Below are positions 5,500 to 7,609 of a stretch of DNA of 7,609 nucleotides, one piece after another. A program made the position numbers and the translations under genes. The first letter of the stretch is position 1. Every line of letters starts with the position of its first letter. The stretch covers positions 1-7,609 of the forward strand of contig CALGIA010000569.1 in assembly GCA_937916005.1 (NCBI GenBank), read 5' to 3'. The stretch is from an uncultured Rhodospirillaceae bacterium (GTDB lineage: Bacteria; Pseudomonadota; Alphaproteobacteria; MPNO01). The notes under the pieces were generated by a model. The model was not told where the DNA came from and ran no database searches. It was given only the letters and a program-made list of their open reading frames with translations.

Positions 5500-7609
5500 A
5501 TGGAAAGCCTGATCGGTCAATCGGTTGGACGCAAGGAAGACCGCCGGCTGCTGACCGGGGCGGGGCGGTTTACCGATGACATCAATCTGGCGGGTCAGGC
5601 CTATGCCGCCTTTCTACGTTCGACCCACGCCCATGCGCGGATAACCCGGCTCGATATTGCGGCGGCGAGATCCGCGCCCGGTGTGCTCGCCGTTTTGATA
5701 CTCGCCGATTATGTGGATGACGGGTTCGGGGCGCTGCCGCATTTTCCCATCGGCGCCGATCATCTCGACCCAATGAAACCGTCGTTTTCCGGCGATGAAA
5801 TCCGGTATGATCCCATGGTGGAACAATTTCCCATGGCAGGCGACAAGGTCCGTCATGTGGGGGAAATCATCGCCATGGTGGTGGGTGAAACCCTGGCGGC
5901 GGCGATGGATGCCGCCGAATTGATCGAAATCGACTATGAACCCCTTCCGCTGGTGACCGATGCGCGGGCTGCCCTTGCGACGGATGCGCCCCGGCTCTGG
6001 GACGGCGATAATTGCTGTGTGGCCGCGATGAATGGCGACCGTGAGGCGGTCAAGTTGGCCATGGAATCCGCCGCCCATGTGGTGCGGTTTTCGGCGCTCA
6101 ATCATCGGGTGTCGGGCATCCCCATGGAGCCCCGCTGCGTCATTGGTGATTTCGATGCGGCGGACCGGAAATACACGATTCATGCGCCGACCCAGGGCGT
6201 TCATCGGCACAAATCCGCCCTGGCAATGCTGTTCGGTGTGACCGGCGACAAAATCCGCGTGGTGACCAACGATGTGGGCGGCGGTTTCGGCGTGCGCTCC
6301 TCCAGCTATGTGGAATATGCGCTTCTGGCCTGGGCGTCGCGCCGCGTCTTGCGTCCGGCGAAATGGACGGCGACCCGCGCGGAAGTTTTTCTCGCCGATT
6401 ATCACGCGCGCGACGTCTTCGGCGACGGCGCGCTGGCCCTGGATGGCGAAGGAAGGTTTCTGGCCGTTCAGCTCGATTATGTCTGCAATCTCGGGGCCTA
6501 TCCGGTCACCTTCGCGGTGATGACCAATCTGCTGCGCATGGCGGGCGGCCCCTATGACATGCCTTCCATGCATGTGGCGGTGCGGGGTGTCTTCACGAAC
6601 ACCATACCGACCGCGGTGTATCGCGGGGCCGGGCGGCCCGAGGTGACGTTTCTGGTCGAACGCATGATCGATCTTGCCGCCAATGAACTGGGCCTGGAGC
6701 GGGCCGATTTGCGCCGCCGGAATATGATCGCGCCCGCCGCGCTGCCCTATCAATCGGCGTTGGGGCATCTGTATGAATCCGGTGCATTCGGGGACAATCT
6801 GGAGACGGCTTTCAACAAGATTGAATGGGACGGGTTTGCGGCGCGCCGCATGGAGGCCGCGCGGCGTGGCCGTCTGGCCGGCATCGGAATCGCGAATTAT
6901 CTGGAATCGCCGACCGGCGCGCCCAATGAACGGGCCGATATCCGTCTTCTGCCGGGGGATTCCATTCAGGCGGTCGTGGGGACACAGGCCTCGGGCCAGG
7001 GTCACGAAACCAGCTTCGCGCAGGTCGTCGCCTCGATATTTCAAATTCCGCTGGACCAGGTATCGATCATTTTCGGCGATAGCGACGTTGCGGTAAGCGG
7101 CGGCGGCACCCATGCCGACCGGTCCATGCGCCTCGCGGGTACGGTTTTGCTGCGCGCGGCGGAAGATATTGTCGAACAGGGGCGGCAACTGGCCGCCGAC
7201 CGGCTTGAGGCCGCCCCTTCCGACCTTGTCTATGAAGACGCGCGATACAGGGTGGCGGGCACGGATCGCTCCATCGGTTTGTTTGACCTCGCCGGGGAAA
7301 CCGGCTCTTTATATGCGACCAGTGAAGTGACCCGGCGGCTGCATGCACACCCCAACGGCGTCGCGGTGTGCGAGGTGGAAATCGATCCCGAAACCGGGAC
7401 GGTCGATCTGGTGCGATACGGCACGGTCGATGATGTGGGCCGGGTCATCAATCCGATGATCGTCGATGGTCAGGTTCATGGCGGCATCGCCCAGGGGGTC
7501 GGGCAGGCGTTGATGGAACAATGCGTGTTCGACAATGAGACCGGCCAGTTCGTCACCGGCTCATTCATGGATTACATCATCCCCCGGGCGGATGAGTTAC
7601 CGGCCTTCG
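5500..7609 (+). CDS. Xanthine dehydrogenase family protein, molybdopterin-binding (large) subunit, 3' truncated
   Basis: The frame stays open for 703 codons to the window edge. This is the catalytic subunit of a molybdenum hydroxylase (CoxL / aldehyde oxidase type), which binds molybdopterin cytosine dinucleotide and oxidises aldehydes or hydroxylates carbon next to a ring or carbonyl, using water. The N-terminal ald/xan-dh a/b-hammerhead domain (about 1-130) starts with SVGRKEDRRLLTGAGRFTDD and holds RSTHAHARI and GEIIAMVV. The cofactor-binding part follows: APTQG (Gln232), NDVGGGFGVRS (GGGFG at 260-264), VYRGAGRPE (373-381), GTQASGQGHETSFAQ (from 494), GGGTHADRS, and INPMIVDGQVHGG. The active-site loop is YRGAGR, not the AYRCSFR of true CO dehydrogenase, so this is not a CO oxidiser. 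It also differs from the MRGHG loop I recall in 4-hydroxybenzoyl-CoA reductase. The C-terminal catalytic-Glu motif (GVGE) should lie beyond the edge; about 80-110 residues are missing, judged by CoxL length. The FeS and FAD subunits are not upstream, so they should follow. Start ATG at 5500 with GAGGG 6 bases upstream. Confidence 0.94.
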   Translation, partial: MESLIGQSVGRKEDRRLLTGAGRFTDDINLAGQAYAAFLRSTHAHARITRLDIAAARSAPGVLAVLILADYVDDGFGALPHFPIGADHLDPMKPSFSGDEIRYDPMVEQFPMAGDKVRHVGEIIAMVVGETLAAAMDAAELIEIDYEPLPLVTDARAALATDAPRLWDGDNCCVAAMNGDREAVKLAMESAAHVVRFSALNHRVSGIPMEPRCVIGDFDAADRKYTIHAPTQGVHRHKSALAMLFGVTGDKIRVVTNDVGGGFGVRSSSYVEYALLAWASRRVLRPAKWTATRAEVFLADYHARDVFGDGALALDGEGRFLAVQLDYVCNLGAYPVTFAVMTNLLRMAGGPYDMPSMHVAVRGVFTNTIPTAVYRGAGRPEVTFLVERMIDLAANELGLERADLRRRNMIAPAALPYQSALGHLYESGAFGDNLETAFNKIEWDGFAARRMEAARRGRLAGIGIANYLESPTGAPNERADIRLLPGDSIQAVVGTQASGQGHETSFAQVVASIFQIPLDQVSIIFGDSDVAVSGGGTHADRSMRLAGTVLLRAAEDIVEQGRQLAADRLEAAPSDLVYEDARYRVAGTDRSIGLFDLAGETGSLYATSEVTRRLHAHPNGVAVCEVEIDPETGTVDLVRYGTVDDVGRVINPMIVDGQVHGGIAQGVGQALMEQCVFDNETGQFVTGSFMDYIIPRADELPAF

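Noticed and set aside
5614..7188. 524-codon open frame on the minus strand
   Set aside because: It is fully antisense to the molybdopterin subunit, whose motifs are unmistakable. The translation is His/Arg/Gly-rich without any domain, as expected of a shadow in GC-rich coding DNA.
5500..7609. Aerobic carbon monoxide dehydrogenase large subunit (coxL)
   Set aside because: The diagnostic AYRCSFR loop with its Cu-binding cysteine is absent; the loop reads VYRGAGR.

Overview
The window suggests a GC-rich proteobacterium, most likely alphaproteobacterial. That is inferred from base composition, Shine-Dalgarno-type start sites and gene content, and no rRNA or other marker is present to confirm it. 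All genes read on the + strand. No RNA gene, transposase, CRISPR array or convincing rho-independent terminator was seen.

Layout: (1) 2-571 is the C-terminal third of an acyl/aryl-CoA synthetase cut by the window edge. (2) 585-1403 is a crotonase-fold protein. An automatic label would be enoyl-CoA hydratase, but both hydratase glutamates are missing, and by eye it carries the active-site set of 4-chlorobenzoyl-CoA dehalogenase (equivalents of F64, H90, W137 and D145). (3) 1403-2461 is an AT-richer, unrelated-looking gene for an exported PD40/TolB-like beta-propeller protein. (4) 2462-2901 is a 440-base stretch with no convincing gene, holding an AT-rich promoter-like segment and a small inverted repeat. 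(5) 2902-4470 is a complete aryl-CoA ligase that resembles 4-chlorobenzoate:CoA ligase along its whole length. (6) 4492-5490 is an amidohydrolase of the ACMSD / non-oxidative decarboxylase type. (7) 5500-7609 is the large molybdopterin subunit of a xanthine dehydrogenase / aldehyde oxidase family enzyme, running off the right edge.

Working model (inference): genes 2 and 5 are the two partners of the hydrolytic dehalogenation route, in which a ligase makes the 4-halobenzoyl-CoA thioester and the dehalogenase replaces the halogen by hydroxyl through an aspartyl-aryl intermediate. The usual third partner, a 4-hydroxybenzoyl-CoA thioesterase, is not in the window. A probable metal-dependent decarboxylase or hydrolase and a molybdenum hydroxylase follow instead, and a second adenylate-forming ligase sits upstream. 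This looks like a catabolic locus for an aromatic or other cyclic acid, possibly halogenated, with an unusual composition and with a compositionally foreign propeller gene between the dehalogenase-like gene and its ligase. Genes 5-7 are tightly packed (gaps of 21 and 9 bases) and probably form one transcript. Genes 1-2 (gap 13 bases) are also co-transcribed. The natural substrate cannot be read from sequence alone. Comparisons with known enzymes were made from memory and by eye.
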